Assembly: GCA_964556475.1 (NCBI GenBank)
Contig: CAZKVU010000004.1
Span: 6,964 to 70,963 of the forward strand
DNA length: 64,000 bases
Direction: 5' to 3'
Source: CAZKVU01 sp964556475
GTDB taxonomy: Bacteria > Patescibacteriota > Microgenomatia > UBA1406 > HO2-37-13b
Shown here: positions 7,875-17,078 of the stretch, in pieces
Layout: each line of letters opens with the position of its first letter
How positions within the stretch are numbered: position 1 is the first letter of the stretch
Position numbers and translations under genes: made by a program
The notes under the pieces: model-generated
Database searches by the model: none
The model's input: only the letters and a program-made list of their open reading frames with translations
What the model was told of the DNA's origin: nothing

Positions 7875-9315
7875 ACAGACCCAAGCAATTTCTTAATCAT
7901 GTGAACCTTCTTAATATTTTCCGAGCTATATATGCTGTTAAATTTTAATCTCCTCGCCTCATTAAGCGCTTTACTTTGACCATTAACTTTTCTGATTTCA
8001 CCGAGAAGGCCAACCTCTCCAATGCTGACTGTTTTTTTAGGAAGGGCTTTGTTTGTAAGTGAAGATAATATAGACATAACAATACCAAGGTCAGCTGATG
8101 GTGATTTTGCAGAAACCCCACCTACAACATTGACATATACATCATACTCATCAAAGCGAACATTCATATACTTTCTCATAACTGCAAGCAACAACTGTAA
8201 TCTATTATAATCAATTCCCGATACAACCCGACGCGGTATTGATAATGATGTTTTGACAACCAAACTCTGAACTTCAAAAAAAAGTGTTCTGCTTCCCTCT
8301 ATAACCGCTATTGAGGAGCTTCCGGGTGCATGGCTATGTTCTTGATCAAGAAAGATTGTTGGATCATCAACTGCCTGAAGCCCGCTTTCTACCATCTCAA
8401 ATAGTCCAACTTCATCAGTAGGCCCAAATCTATTTTTGTGNNNNNNNNNNNNNNNNNNNNNNNNNNNNNNNNNNNNNNNNNNNNNNNNNNNNNNNNNNNN
8501 NNNNNNNNNNNNNNNNNNNNNNNNNNNNNNNNNNNNNNNNTTTCTACCATCTCAAATAGTCCAACTTCATCAGTAGGCCCAAATCTATTTTTGTGAGCAC
8601 GAAGTACGCGGTATTGAGACTGTTTTTCCCCCTCTAAATATAGTACGCAGTCTACAAGGTGTTCCAAAGTTTTAGGACCAGCGATATCGCCTTCTTTTGT
8701 GACATGACCCACAATAATGAGAATTTTGTTATGTTGCTTTGCAAGGTCAACAAGTTGAGATGCTGATTCTCTTATTTGTGTTGCACTGCCCATGGGCGAA
8801 GGAATATTTGAGCTGTACACAGTTTGAATTGAGTCTACGATAACCAACTCAGAGGATATATCGCCTGCTAACGAAGCTACTATAGATTCAACTGAAATTT
8901 CATTTGAAAAACGAATGTTGATATTTTTTATTTTAAGGCGCTCTGCTCGCTGTTTCACTTGATGGCCTGATTCTTCACCTGAGATATATACCGTATCAAA
9001 ATTCTGAATAAGACTTAATAAGAGGGTAGATTTCCCGACACCTGGCTCTCCTGCGATGAGAATTGCTTCACCCTGAATAAAGCCGCCTCCGAGCACGCGA
9101 TCGAACTCATGTATTCCCACAGACTTTCTCTTTGAAGACAATGTTTCAAGTTTTGATAAAGGAATAAATTCAATCTTTTTTCCAACAACTCCTTTTTTTC
9201 CTCGTATTGTTGGGGTTTCAATTTTCTCAAATGTATTCCATTCTCCGCATTGAGGACATTTACCATACCACGATGCTGATCCGTATCCGCATGCAGTACA
9301 TGTATACTGGGCCAT
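7871..9315 (-). CDS. radA: DNA repair protein RadA (split only by an assembly artefact)
   Basis: RadA is a RecA-like ATPase that promotes branch migration in recombinational repair. Visible parts are a zinc finger with Cys 6, 9, 20 and 23, Walker A GEPGVGKST at 89-97, the RadA-specific KNRFG motif, and a C-terminal Lon-protease-like domain. The gene looks broken because of 100 Ns at 8441-8540, but the 55 nt on each side of the gap are identical. Removing one copy and the Ns (155 nt) joins both halves in frame as one protein of 429 aa, the usual RadA length. The ATG lies one nt after the obgE stop. Confidence 0.93.
8386..8595. other. Artefactual scaffold gap in radA (55-nt duplicated contig ends around 100 Ns)
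   Basis: Bases 8386-8440 and 8541-8595 are identical and flank exactly 100 Ns. Two contigs that share a k-1 overlap of 55 nt were padded instead of merged. Collapsing the duplication restores the radA frame, so no sequence is missing. Confidence 0.95.
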
Positions 9316-9316
9316 G

Positions 9317-10276
9317 CTAGACTATTTCATGAAGCAAATTTTTAATCTTAGCAATACCCGAATCATCAAGAATGCTGCATGCTAAAATCTGCCGTTTGTA
9401 TTTTTTCATGATCTTTGTATATTCGCTTATTCGTACCTTATCTACAAGGTCAGATTTCGTGAATAAAATAATCTCATTTTTTTCTACAAGAGATGGATTG
9501 AACTTTTCTAATTCAGATCGGATCGTTTCATAATCTTTGATAGGATCAAGACTTGTTGCATCAATGCAATGAATCAGCGCTTTGGTTTTCTCAATATGCT
9601 TAAGAAACTTGATTCCGAGGCCTTTTCCTGCATGGGCGCCTTCAATAAGTCCGGGAATATCTGCCAAGATAATGCCGTCCATTTCCCCGAGGTTTGCCTC
9701 AAGTGTGGTAAATGGATAATCTCCCACTTTTACATCAGCGCGAGTCAGTGCATTCAGTAGGCTTGATTTTCCGGCACTGGGCAAACCAATCAAGCCAATA
9801 TCAGCAATAAAATGAAGGCTTAGTTTGATATTTTTTAATTGACCCGGTCTTCCTGGCTCATGTTGAGTAGGGGCTTTATTTTCATTAGACTTAAATTCAA
9901 AATTGCCTCTCCCTCCACGTCCTCCTCTTGCAATAATAATTTCTTGACCTACTATATCAATGCTTTCTTTTTCAGATGTACGAAGATCTGTGATTTCGGT
10001 TCCAATTGGAATTTTAATATAGATACTATCAGCATCTCTCCCTGACATTTTCTTTCGCCCACCAGGTGCACCATTATTACCATCGATATGCTTCTTAAAC
10101 CTGAATTGACGCAATGCTGAAAGATCAGAAACACCTATAAAGATGACGCTTCCACCATGTCCGCCATTGCCCCCATCAGGACCACCTCTAGAGATAAACT
10201 TTTCTCTTCGGAATGATACGTGACCATCTCCACCTCTTCCTGCCTGGACAGTTATTTCTACTTCGTCGACTATCAT
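9317..10276 (-). CDS. obgE: GTPase Obg (short form)
   Basis: An essential 50S-assembly GTPase (319 aa). The glycine-rich Obg fold fills residues 1-158 (GRGGDGHVSFRREKF, GGPDGGNGGHGG), followed by the G domain with P-loop GLPSAGKS at 164-171, DIPGL, and a guanine motif TKSD. It stops after the G domain and lacks the extra C-terminal domain of many Obg proteins. The start is ATG 10276 because the protein there begins MIVDEVEI as in other Obgs. A TATAAT lies only 6 nt upstream, which argues against the longer frame and for a leaderless mRNA. Confidence 0.95.
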   Translation of the reverse strand: MIVDEVEITVQAGRGGDGHVSFRREKFISRGGPDGGNGGHGGSVIFIGVSDLSALRQFRFKKHIDGNNGAPGGRKKMSGRDADSIYIKIPIGTEITDLRTSEKESIDIVGQEIIIARGGRGGRGNFEFKSNENKAPTQHEPGRPGQLKNIKLSLHFIADIGLIGLPSAGKSSLLNALTRADVKVGDYPFTTLEANLGEMDGIILADIPGLIEGAHAGKGLGIKFLKHIEKTKALIHCIDATSLDPIKDYETIRSELEKFNPSLVEKNEIILFTKSDLVDKVRISEYTKIMKKYKRQILACSILDDSGIAKIKNLLHEIV

Positions 10277-10282
10277 GGCACT

Positions 10283-10288
10283 ATTATA
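10283..10288 (-). promoter_or_regulatory. -10 box 6 nt before obgE (leaderless)
   Basis: TATAAT on the minus strand, followed by AGTGCC and then the ATG. Transcription would start on the A of the start codon. The -35 region is weak (TTCGAC with an 18-bp spacer). Confidence 0.6.
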
Positions 10289-10330
10289 TAGTACAAGGGA
10301 AAAATAGTCGAAAGTCTCGAGTTTATGGGC

Positions 10331-10336
10331 TATAAT
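10331..10336 (+). promoter_or_regulatory. -10 box 10 nt before the PEGA/SH3 gene
   Basis: TATAAT with a 10-nt gap to the ATG at 10347, giving a predicted leader of only about 4 nt. It lies back to back with the obgE promoter in a 70-bp divergent region. Confidence 0.5.
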
Positions 10337-10346
10337 ATAGTGCCTT

Positions 10347-11309
10347 ATGAAACGCAAGATAGCATATTTGTTCACCATTTTTTTCATTTTTGGAATCGTC
10401 ATTGGAGGGTACTTCCTTTATCTTAAAGTGAGCGTCAAACAGGGAAAAATAAAAATTCTTTCCTCACCAGCAGCAAATATTGTCATCAATAATAAATCTG
10501 TAGGAAAAACACCGTATGAAGATTCTGTAGCTATGGGCGAGTACGTCATTAAACTTATTCCCGATGCTCAGGAAGCAAGCGAATCTGCAACATGGACCGG
10601 GAAGGTAAGTGTTTACCAGAATACATTAACGTTTATAAACAGAGAACTTGGATCTGACGATCTGTCTTCCTCAGGTGTAACATTCAGCGTCAAGAAAATG
10701 GACAAAAAGCCAACCAAAAAGGATACAGGTGAAATTGAAGTTAAAAGTGAGCCAGACGGGGCAATTGTTTATCTCGATAATGAAGAGCAAGGCATTGCTC
10801 CGGTTATCTTATCAGAAGTTGCAGATGGAGAACATGAGTTGGCTGTTGATAGTCCTGGATACTTCAGGAGAAGTCAGAAAATTAAAGTTGAGAAAAATTT
10901 CAGGGTTATTGCAGAATATAAATTAGCAGTTGACCCAGCCTACAAAAAAATTGACAAAGAACAAGCTGAAAAAGAAAGACAAAAGGAGGAGGCAGAGCAA
11001 AAAGCTGCTGAGGCGACAAAAAGTGCTACATTAAGCCCATCGGTTTCACCTGCATCACCAACATCATCGCCTTCAAAGTCAAAAACGACAGCACTTTTTA
11101 AGGTAACCATTAATGAAACTTCCACAGGTTGGCTTCGTGTCCGCTCAAAACCTTCAAGTGCTGGTGAAGAAATTGGCAAAGTAAACCCCGGCGATACTTT
11201 TGACGTCCTCGATCAACAAAGCGGCTGGTATCAAATTGAGTTTGAAAATCAAGAAGGCTGGGTGTCTTCAACATATGTCACCAAAGTGAATACTCCGACA
11301 CCGCGCTAA
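10347..11309 (+). CDS. Membrane-anchored PEGA and SH3-domain surface protein
   Basis: A cell-surface protein of 320 aa. An N-terminal helix (residues 5-26) anchors it. Two PEGA-like repeats follow: one at about 30-110 (SSPAANIVINNKSVGKTPYE) and one at about 128-190 (SEPDGAIVYLDNEEQGIAP). Then come a Lys/Glu/Ala-rich, probably helical linker, a Ser/Pro/Thr-rich linker, and a C-terminal bacterial SH3 domain (WLRVRSKPSSAGEEIGKV). PEGA and SH3b domains are linked to envelope and glycan binding. The stop is directly followed by the end of the opposite gene. Confidence 0.82.
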   Translation: MKRKIAYLFTIFFIFGIVIGGYFLYLKVSVKQGKIKILSSPAANIVINNKSVGKTPYEDSVAMGEYVIKLIPDAQEASESATWTGKVSVYQNTLTFINRELGSDDLSSSGVTFSVKKMDKKPTKKDTGEIEVKSEPDGAIVYLDNEEQGIAPVILSEVADGEHELAVDSPGYFRRSQKIKVEKNFRVIAEYKLAVDPAYKKIDKEQAEKERQKEEAEQKAAEATKSATLSPSVSPASPTSSPSKSKTTALFKVTINETSTGWLRVRSKPSSAGEEIGKVNPGDTFDVLDQQSGWYQIEFENQEGWVSSTYVTKVNTPTPR

Positions 11310-12386
11310 CTACTCTTGCTTTTGAACACTCGGAGATAATACATCGGTAACAACTATGAAAAATCCTAATAAAGTCGCTGCAATAATAAGTACGAAAATT
11401 TTCTCAAGGCCAGTAAAATACAACGCTGAAAATCCAAAAATAAGTGTAATGCACCAGTAGAATACAGCGATTCTTCTTCTTCCCCAACCAATTCTAAGCA
11501 GCCGATGATGAAAATGCCCAGCATCACCTTTAAACGGTGATTGCTTACGGGTAATTCTTCTGCCAATTGCATAAATTGCATCCATAAACGGTACAGCAAG
11601 TACAAGCATTAATGTTCCTATTTTCCCCCATGATAAAATCGATAGTACACCAAGCAGAAAACCTGCCAATGCTCCTCCACTGTATCCTGGCATTATTTTC
11701 TGTGGATAAAAATTCCAGGGTAAGAATCCTAAAAAGGCCCCAGCAATGATAAAAGCCAGCAATACGACGGCTGTTGACGAAATATCATGTGAACTAAATC
11801 GCAGTGCAAGCAAGCCAAGTATAATCGACGCAATAGCAACAAAACCGGGCAGTTGACCATCAACGCCGCTACTCCAATTAACAAAATTCATTAAAGCCAC
11901 TACCCACAACAAGGCAAAGATGTTCGCCAATAAGAGAAAACTGTGTTTACCGAGGAAATCAACAGTAAACTTAATTGTGTCCAAATGAATTACACCTCCG
12001 AGTGGGTTGGAAAAATAAGGTATTCCCAGTCCAAAAGATATAGTAATGAGCACAATAACAATGTTCAAGAAGAACCGCACATACGGTGAGATATCAAATT
12101 TATCATCTAATAGCCCAACAAATACGATCAATCCTGACCCGATCAATATCCCTGTTAATATCTTCGAGATAGGAACAAATATGATTGTTGTTATGAGGAG
12201 TCCAAGATAAATTGCTAAACCTCCAGCTCGAGGGACAATTCCAATATGTGTGTTTGCCGGATGCTTCCTTTTTTGAGCATCATCAAGGAGCTGAAATTTA
12301 TGGGCAAACGCGATGATAAGTGGTGTTAAGACTGTCGTGATGATGAGTGATGAAAACAATGCGTGGATGAGGTTAATGATATCCAT
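11310..12386 (-). CDS. WecA/MraY-family polyprenyl-phosphate sugar-1-phosphate transferase
   Basis: A membrane enzyme (358 aa, about 10-11 helices) of glycosyltransferase family 4 in the WecA/TagO/MraY group. It would transfer a HexNAc-1-phosphate from UDP-sugar to polyprenyl phosphate and so start a lipid-linked glycan. Visible motifs are GLLDDKFD, the NFVNWSSGVDGQ motif for the substrate site, and the HFHHRLL motif of the last cytoplasmic loop, which is the WecA-type HIHH. ATG at 12386 is chosen over an in-frame TTG at 12398 inside the upstream gene. It lies one nt after the 12388-12720 gene. Confidence 0.88.
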   Translation of the reverse strand: MDIINLIHALFSSLIITTVLTPLIIAFAHKFQLLDDAQKRKHPANTHIGIVPRAGGLAIYLGLLITTIIFVPISKILTGILIGSGLIVFVGLLDDKFDISPYVRFFLNIVIVLITISFGLGIPYFSNPLGGVIHLDTIKFTVDFLGKHSFLLLANIFALLWVVALMNFVNWSSGVDGQLPGFVAIASIILGLLALRFSSHDISSTAVVLLAFIIAGAFLGFLPWNFYPQKIMPGYSGGALAGFLLGVLSILSWGKIGTLMLVLAVPFMDAIYAIGRRITRKQSPFKGDAGHFHHRLLRIGWGRRRIAVFYWCITLIFGFSALYFTGLEKIFVLIIAATLLGFFIVVTDVLSPSVQKQE

Positions 12387-12387
12387 A

Positions 12388-12720
12388 CTATGAAACAAGT
12401 GCTATGATTCTGATAAAAATATAGAACATGATGCCAATAACAAAATAGTTCATGTAACGGGTGATTTTTCTCGGAAATTCGTCAGTTAGAAATTTGGATG
12501 ATAATAATGAATTAATTGATATAAATAGAAGACTGAAAATAGGTAAGAGAAAAATATAATATACTTGTACGACCTGTTGATCGCTACCTGGCAATGAATA
12601 GTAAAGCGGAACCTGCGGCGGCAGTACGTTTATTTTAATAACAAAGAAAGCAAGCATGCCAAGGAGCGATAATACATAGAGTACAGGAACGTTCAGAGCA
12701 ACCTTTATTGTGTCTTTCAT
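12388..12720 (-). CDS. Small three-helix membrane protein
   Basis: A protein of 110 aa with three hydrophobic segments, at roughly residues 10-31, 50-72 and 88-108. The loop LPPQVPLYYSLPGSDQQV between the first two resembles the Pro-X-X-X-Pro loop of DUF1648-type membrane proteins, but I cannot confirm that. It precedes the WecA-like transferase by one nt, so the two are probably co-translated and may act together. Function unknown. Confidence 0.6.
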   Translation of the reverse strand: MKDTIKVALNVPVLYVLSLLGMLAFFVIKINVLPPQVPLYYSLPGSDQQVVQVYYIFLLPIFSLLFISINSLLSSKFLTDEFPRKITRYMNYFVIGIMFYIFIRIIALVS

Positions 12721-12729
12721 CGTTTGCTT

Positions 12730-12735
12730 ATTATA
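12730..12735 (-). promoter_or_regulatory. -10 box 9 nt before the small membrane gene
   Basis: TATAAT on the minus strand with a 9-nt gap to the ATG at 12720. The predicted leader is about 3 nt. No convincing -35. Confidence 0.45.
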
Positions 12736-12746
12736 TCAAAAAGCTC

Positions 12747-13787
12747 TTATGCATTTTTGACATGAATGTCCCTTTGCGGATAAGGGATGCTTACATGTTC
12801 TGATTTAAAGCGCTGATAGATAAGTTTAAGCAATTCGTGTACAACAAATCCTTTCTGCCCGGGTTCTGCTATGGTAACAAGAAGTTCCAGCTTTATGCCT
12901 GAATCTGCAAACTCTCTAAATCTGACCAGAGGCTTAGGCTCTTTGAGCACATGCTGGCTGAAATGTGCAAGATCTATAAGGATTTTTTCAACACGCTCAA
13001 CATCTTCCTGATAACTAATTTGAATCGGTAAACGTATTCTTAATCGAGGATCAAAACCTGTTTCGTTTATTACGGCATTCGTTATTAAAACAGAATTTGG
13101 GACTGTCAGCAGAACGTTATCCCGAGTCCTAATGCGCGTGCTGCGCATGCCAATTTCCAGAACTTCGCCTCTATATTTATCAGCAATGATGACATAATCG
13201 CCGACTATATATGGTTTATCAAAAAATACAGAAATACCGCCGAAAACATTTGCGATAAAGTCTTTAGCCGCAAAAGCCAATGCTACACCAACAACTCCCG
13301 CTGATGCGAGCGCTGGAGTAATATCAATTTTGTGCAGCCATAATATAAAGAGACCAACAGAGGTATAGAGAATAATCCGGAAAACATTATTAATAAATGG
13401 CAGCGTTGCATTAATACTTTCCTTTTTTCCTTTGAAGTGACCGTACAAAATTGTGTGCATAACGGTATTAATAACTTCACCAAGGGCAACAGCAATAAAA
13501 ATGGCAATTGCGGATATGTATAACCTGTTAATGAAAAGGTGGATTGGCGAAGAGAACTGGATAAAGGTCGTTAAAAAATAAAGCCCAGTAACAAGTAATA
13601 ATATTGTTAGTAATCTTCGAATGATTGGTGCGAGCCTGTTGTCAAGATTAGTCTTTGTACTTCTTATGATAGCTGCAATAAGAACGTCAAAGACTTTATT
13701 GACAAGCCAAATCAATACAACAAAAAAAATGACGGTTAAACCCATCCCAATCAATGACATGTATTCAGTATATGGCACGTTTGACAT
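12747..13787 (-). CDS. MscS-family mechanosensitive channel
   Basis: A small-conductance mechanosensitive channel of about 346 aa that releases solutes on osmotic downshock. Four N-terminal helices lead to the pore helix TM3, with ASAGVVGVALAFAAKDFIANVFGG at about residues 165-190, followed by the beta domain (GDYVIIADKYRGEVLEI, TVPNSVLI) and an alpha/beta C-terminus. The start is placed at ATG 13787; an in-frame TTG at 13802 gives five more residues and a second ATG lies at 13760. It is divergent from the superoxide dismutase gene, whose -35 box overlaps this start. Confidence 0.9.
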   Translation of the reverse strand: MSNVPYTEYMSLIGMGLTVIFFVVLIWLVNKVFDVLIAAIIRSTKTNLDNRLAPIIRRLLTILLLVTGLYFLTTFIQFSSPIHLFINRLYISAIAIFIAVALGEVINTVMHTILYGHFKGKKESINATLPFINNVFRIILYTSVGLFILWLHKIDITPALASAGVVGVALAFAAKDFIANVFGGISVFFDKPYIVGDYVIIADKYRGEVLEIGMRSTRIRTRDNVLLTVPNSVLITNAVINETGFDPRLRIRLPIQISYQEDVERVEKILIDLAHFSQHVLKEPKPLVRFREFADSGIKLELLVTIAEPGQKGFVVHELLKLIYQRFKSEHVSIPYPQRDIHVKNA

Positions 13788-13809
13788 ATTTGAAAGATAC
13801 AAATAGAAT
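13781..13809 (+). promoter_or_regulatory. Sigma-70-type promoter for superoxide dismutase
   Basis: TTGACA (13781-13786), 17-bp spacer, TAGAAT (13804-13809). The start codon lies 28 nt beyond the -10, so this gene has a short true leader. Confidence 0.75.
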
Positions 13810-13837
13810 ATGCTTGTTAGAATTTTTAAATTACCTT

Positions 13838-14434
13838 ATGTTTACATTACCTGATTTACCATATGACTTCAACGCTTTAGAGCCTCACATTGATAAAGAA
13901 ACAATGATGATTCATCATGATAAACATCATCAAACATATGTTACGAACTTAAATACCGCATTAGAAGGACACAATGACCTTCTTGCAATGGATATTAATG
14001 AGCTCATTGCCCATCTCGACAATGTTCCTGAAAATATCAGAACAGCTGTTCGTAATAATGGAGGAGGACACTCGAATCATAGCTTTTTCTGGAAAATTAT
14101 GTCGCCCCATGGCGGTGGTGAACCTACAGGAGTATTGATGGAGGCTATTAGCAAAAACTTCTCGACATTTGCTGAATTCAAAAATGCTTTTGCAGCTGCA
14201 GGAATGAGCCGATTTGGTAGCGGATGGGTTTGGCTTATACAAAATAGCGATACATTAGAGATTATGAGCACCCCAAATCAAGATTCACCTCTTATGGAGG
14301 GGAAAAAACCAATATTGGGATGCGATGTTTGGGAGCATGCATATTATCTGCACTATCAAAATAGGCGCGCTGACTACCTGGCTTCATGGTGGAATGTTGT
14401 ATCATGGGATGCAGTCAGTGAAAATATGAAATAA
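13838..14434 (+). CDS. sodA: Superoxide dismutase (Mn/Fe type)
   Basis: Converts superoxide to oxygen and hydrogen peroxide (198 aa). The four metal ligands are visible: His26 (HHDKHHQTYV), His81 (NNGGGHSNHSFFW), Asp163 and His167 (DVWEHAYY). Gln148 in NQDSPL and the GGGH context point to the manganese-type arrangement, though cambialistic use is possible. The start at 13838 gives the usual N-terminus (FTLPDLPYDFNALEPHID). The enzyme implies exposure to oxygen, at least at times. Confidence 0.95.
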   Translation: MFTLPDLPYDFNALEPHIDKETMMIHHDKHHQTYVTNLNTALEGHNDLLAMDINELIAHLDNVPENIRTAVRNNGGGHSNHSFFWKIMSPHGGGEPTGVLMEAISKNFSTFAEFKNAFAAAGMSRFGSGWVWLIQNSDTLEIMSTPNQDSPLMEGKKPILGCDVWEHAYYLHYQNRRADYLASWWNVVSWDAVSENMK

Positions 14435-14462
14435 ATTTTTCACGATAACTGAGTTCAATTCA

Positions 14463-14491
14463 TTGTTTTTCAGCTATATATCCTATATAAT
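14463..14491 (+). promoter_or_regulatory. Promoter for the CAP-domain protein
   Basis: TTGTTT (14463-14468), 17-bp spacer, TATAAT (14486-14491). The ATG at 14523 is 31 nt downstream of the -10. Confidence 0.65.
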
Positions 14492-14522
14492 GCAATCGTG
14501 TATATGATCCTCATTTCTATCT

Positions 14523-15239
14523 ATGAATAATCTCATTAAGATAATCATCATTCCAGTTATTATTGGTTTATTCGGCGGCGTTATTATTGGAAATTACGCA
14601 GGCGGATCTGATTCATTATCAAACCTCGTAGCTGATTTAAGAGACTATCGCAGGCAAACGATAGTTGATAGAACGGCTCAACCAATATCGCCAACACTAA
14701 CACCGCTCCCGACTCCAAGCATCACCCTACAACCAGCACGAATTCTCAAAAAAAATATGCAGCCAAATCCCTCGGCAGTTCCAACAACTACCGAATGGGG
14801 CGTTGCTAAGCAAATAGGCGATCATACATATACTATTAATGTTGGCAATGACAGTAATATGGCTTCCCCATCTGAAGTCTTTCAAGCCTTAAATGCTTAC
14901 CGCAGTGCAAAAGGATCAGGCCAACTATCTTGGGATGATAAACTCGCAGGTTATGCTCAACAAAGAGCGGATTATTTTAAAAGCATCAGTAATGTTGACG
15001 GGCATGCGGGATTTAATAATTATCTTGAAAATGAAAATGGTTTTGAGCAGCTCGGGTTTATGAGATTAGGAGAAAACTCATATTATGGAGGCGCTCTAAC
15101 AGGTACTCATTTGATTGAATGGGTGTTTTCACAAAGCCCTGGCCACGACGCTAATCAACTTGATACGGGTTGGTCACATGTCGGTATAGGAACTACAGCC
15201 ACTTCAGTTAACCTCGTCTTTGGCGGGGAAAAGATGTAG
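14523..15239 (+). CDS. Anchored CAP/SCP-domain extracellular protein
   Basis: A protein of 238 aa with an N-terminal membrane helix (residues 5-26), a Thr/Pro-rich linker (about 55-90) and a C-terminal CAP (SCP/PR-1) domain at about 118-237. Domain hallmarks are LNAYRSAKGSGQLSWDDKLAGYAQQRA, GHAGF, the LGENSYYG segment and GWSHVGIG. Bacterial CAP proteins are secreted, and their biochemical roles are mostly unsettled. It ends one base before the minus-strand GT2 gene. Confidence 0.85.
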   Translation: MNNLIKIIIIPVIIGLFGGVIIGNYAGGSDSLSNLVADLRDYRRQTIVDRTAQPISPTLTPLPTPSITLQPARILKKNMQPNPSAVPTTTEWGVAKQIGDHTYTINVGNDSNMASPSEVFQALNAYRSAKGSGQLSWDDKLAGYAQQRADYFKSISNVDGHAGFNNYLENENGFEQLGFMRLGENSYYGGALTGTHLIEWVFSQSPGHDANQLDTGWSHVGIGTTATSVNLVFGGEKM

Positions 15240-15240
15240 A

Positions 15241-16737
15241 TTAAATCTTTTCGGTCACTTTATACTCCAATTTCTTTCCAAGAAGCATCCGGGTATGTGC
15301 CTCCAACGAAGGCAACGATGAAAAAATAAATGAAATTATCGGCAAGAAGTACCACTGAATGAGTAACAGTGGCATATTACTTAGCTTTGTCTTAATTTTG
15401 ACTCGATCTCGAAGTTTATAATCAATATACATAACAGCAAGAAGTGTGACCGACGATGTTGTTAGGATAAACGATGATAATTTTGGCAGCAGGAAACCAA
15501 GGACTGTTCGTCCAAAAACAGGATTTACTAATGAAGGTATAGATGCGCTTATGGTCAAAATAAAGAAAGAAGTTGGCCATAGAAAATGAACCTCTGTTAC
15601 AAACAGTATTCTTTTCAGTTTGGCACTTGTGCTAATATGAGGACTATTAAAAAACCGAACAATCGCATACGGAATGTCCGAAGCACCCCATGCCCATCTT
15701 TTTTCCTGTGAATATCTGGACTTAAAAGTTTTTATGAGACTTGTTGATAGTACACCATCTCTGATGATAGGCATATAAATAGGAATCGTTTTGACCTTCT
15801 CGCCGAGTGTAAAAAATGCCTGCATCCAGACATGCCAGTCTTCCGGAATAATATCAGTATCCCAATAACCAATACTTTCAAGAAGCCATAAATTTGTTGT
15901 ATAGGTTGAAATTTGAATTAAGTCCTCAGTTTGTGACAAGTAGGCAAAACGAGCAACAGAAGAGAGCATTGTCTGCACGCGAATGGGCAGCGGCAATTTC
16001 CAAAAATTATTGTACAAGAGCACCGGCGCTGAATAAAACCGATATTTCCTATCCTCATCAAGCAAAAATTTGTAGGTTACATACGGTGCATAATCAGCAG
16101 GAAGTATGCTGTCTGCATCACAAACTGTGATAATAACGTTTTCAGGTTTCCAGTTTCGTTGGCGTGCAATCTCTGAAATAAATGTACAGGCGTATGTTGC
16201 ATTACTGGCTTTACCAACAATCTCTCCTTCTGTAAGTACATGGTGTGTTGTGAACATGTCAGCAACCTTGTGTCCATACAATTTATGTAATTCATTACTT
16301 TTTTCATGTGCAGCTTCGCCTTCTCTCTGCTCCATCCCCAAAACAATATGGATTTTTTTTGGATCATAATGTTGATTAATAATTGCCTGAATCGTATGGC
16401 CCAATTTTTCTACTGGTTCCTTATAAGTAACAATCAAAAAAAAGTGCTCCACATCATCTCTACTTGGTAAATCCTTTATCATTTCGCTCCAATCAGTACG
16501 TTCAGCTCTCTTCATCAACTGGAACGAAATCGTCGCATAATACATTGTCTTCAAAGACTTATAAAGAAAATAAATAAAGTAAGCGAGTATTAGATATGAT
16601 GCAATTGCCGGTCTAAACGGAGAAAGCCATAAAGGCATGGTTATTGTTACCCATACGAGTATCGGTATGAGCATTTCAACATATCGATAATACCAGACGG
16701 ATTTTACATGCTTATCATTTATTAATTGGCTTGTCAT
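15241..16737 (-). CDS. Cellulose-synthase-like membrane GT2 glycosyltransferase
   Basis: A membrane glycosyltransferase of 498 aa. Two N-terminal helices (about 20-62) are followed by a cytosolic GT-A domain with VTYKEP, the DAD motif (VCDADSILP) and a QEKRWAWG motif of the Q-x-x-R-W type, then three or four C-terminal helices. Q-x-x-R-W marks processive family-2 enzymes such as cellulose, hyaluronan and poly-GlcNAc synthases, so it probably makes or extends a surface polysaccharide. No cellulose-synthase partner gene is adjacent. Confidence 0.82.
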   Translation of the reverse strand: MTSQLINDKHVKSVWYYRYVEMLIPILVWVTITMPLWLSPFRPAIASYLILAYFIYFLYKSLKTMYYATISFQLMKRAERTDWSEMIKDLPSRDDVEHFFLIVTYKEPVEKLGHTIQAIINQHYDPKKIHIVLGMEQREGEAAHEKSNELHKLYGHKVADMFTTHHVLTEGEIVGKASNATYACTFISEIARQRNWKPENVIITVCDADSILPADYAPYVTYKFLLDEDRKYRFYSAPVLLYNNFWKLPLPIRVQTMLSSVARFAYLSQTEDLIQISTYTTNLWLLESIGYWDTDIIPEDWHVWMQAFFTLGEKVKTIPIYMPIIRDGVLSTSLIKTFKSRYSQEKRWAWGASDIPYAIVRFFNSPHISTSAKLKRILFVTEVHFLWPTSFFILTISASIPSLVNPVFGRTVLGFLLPKLSSFILTTSSVTLLAVMYIDYKLRDRVKIKTKLSNMPLLLIQWYFLPIISFIFSSLPSLEAHTRMLLGKKLEYKVTEKI

Positions 16738-16764
16738 AAAGATCTATATTTATATTATATCAAT

Positions 16765-17055
16765 CTACCATTTTTTGAACAATACAAGATATGAAGAAAT
16801 GGTAAATGCACAAAATAGTAGTGCATTAAAAATTGTCAAGATTTGTAGCAAATGGAGAAGTAGCATAACTCCGAGAAACATTGTCAGATAACCCGCATTG
16901 ATGCTTGATACATAATTGCGTGATGTAAAAAAAATAGTCATTGAAAATAAGGCAGCCGCTGAAATAATGACAAATATATTAAATGGTGGAATAAATATAA
17001 GGAGTAGTATGAGTAGAAAAAGCGAAATTAATGCTGGTATATTCTTGATGAGCAT
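16765..17055 (-). CDS. Small membrane protein, unknown
   Basis: A protein of 96 aa made almost wholly of hydrophobic segments (three or four helices) with few charged residues and a C-terminal FKKW. I do not recognise it. It lies 27 nt upstream of the GT2 gene in the same direction and may accompany it. Its start codon overlaps the promoter of the opposite gene at 17079. Confidence 0.55.
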   Translation of the reverse strand: MLIKNIPALISLFLLILLLIFIPPFNIFVIISAAALFSMTIFFTSRNYVSSINAGYLTMFLGVMLLLHLLQILTIFNALLFCAFTISSYLVLFKKW

Positions 17056-17072
17056 GATTAATTAAGTATAAT
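17045..17072 (+). promoter_or_regulatory. Leaderless promoter for the 17079 gene
   Basis: TTGATG (17045-17050), 16-bp spacer, TATAAT (17067-17072), then six nt to the ATG at 17079. Transcription is expected to start on the start codon. The -35 lies inside the first codons of the opposite gene. Confidence 0.65.
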
Positions 17073-17078
17073 GAAATT

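Noticed and set aside
8386..8595. Direct repeats of 55 nt as a real repeat or mobile-element footprint
   Set aside because: Both repeat pairs in the window are exactly 55 nt, flank exactly 100 Ns, and restore intact genes when merged, so they are assembly artefacts.
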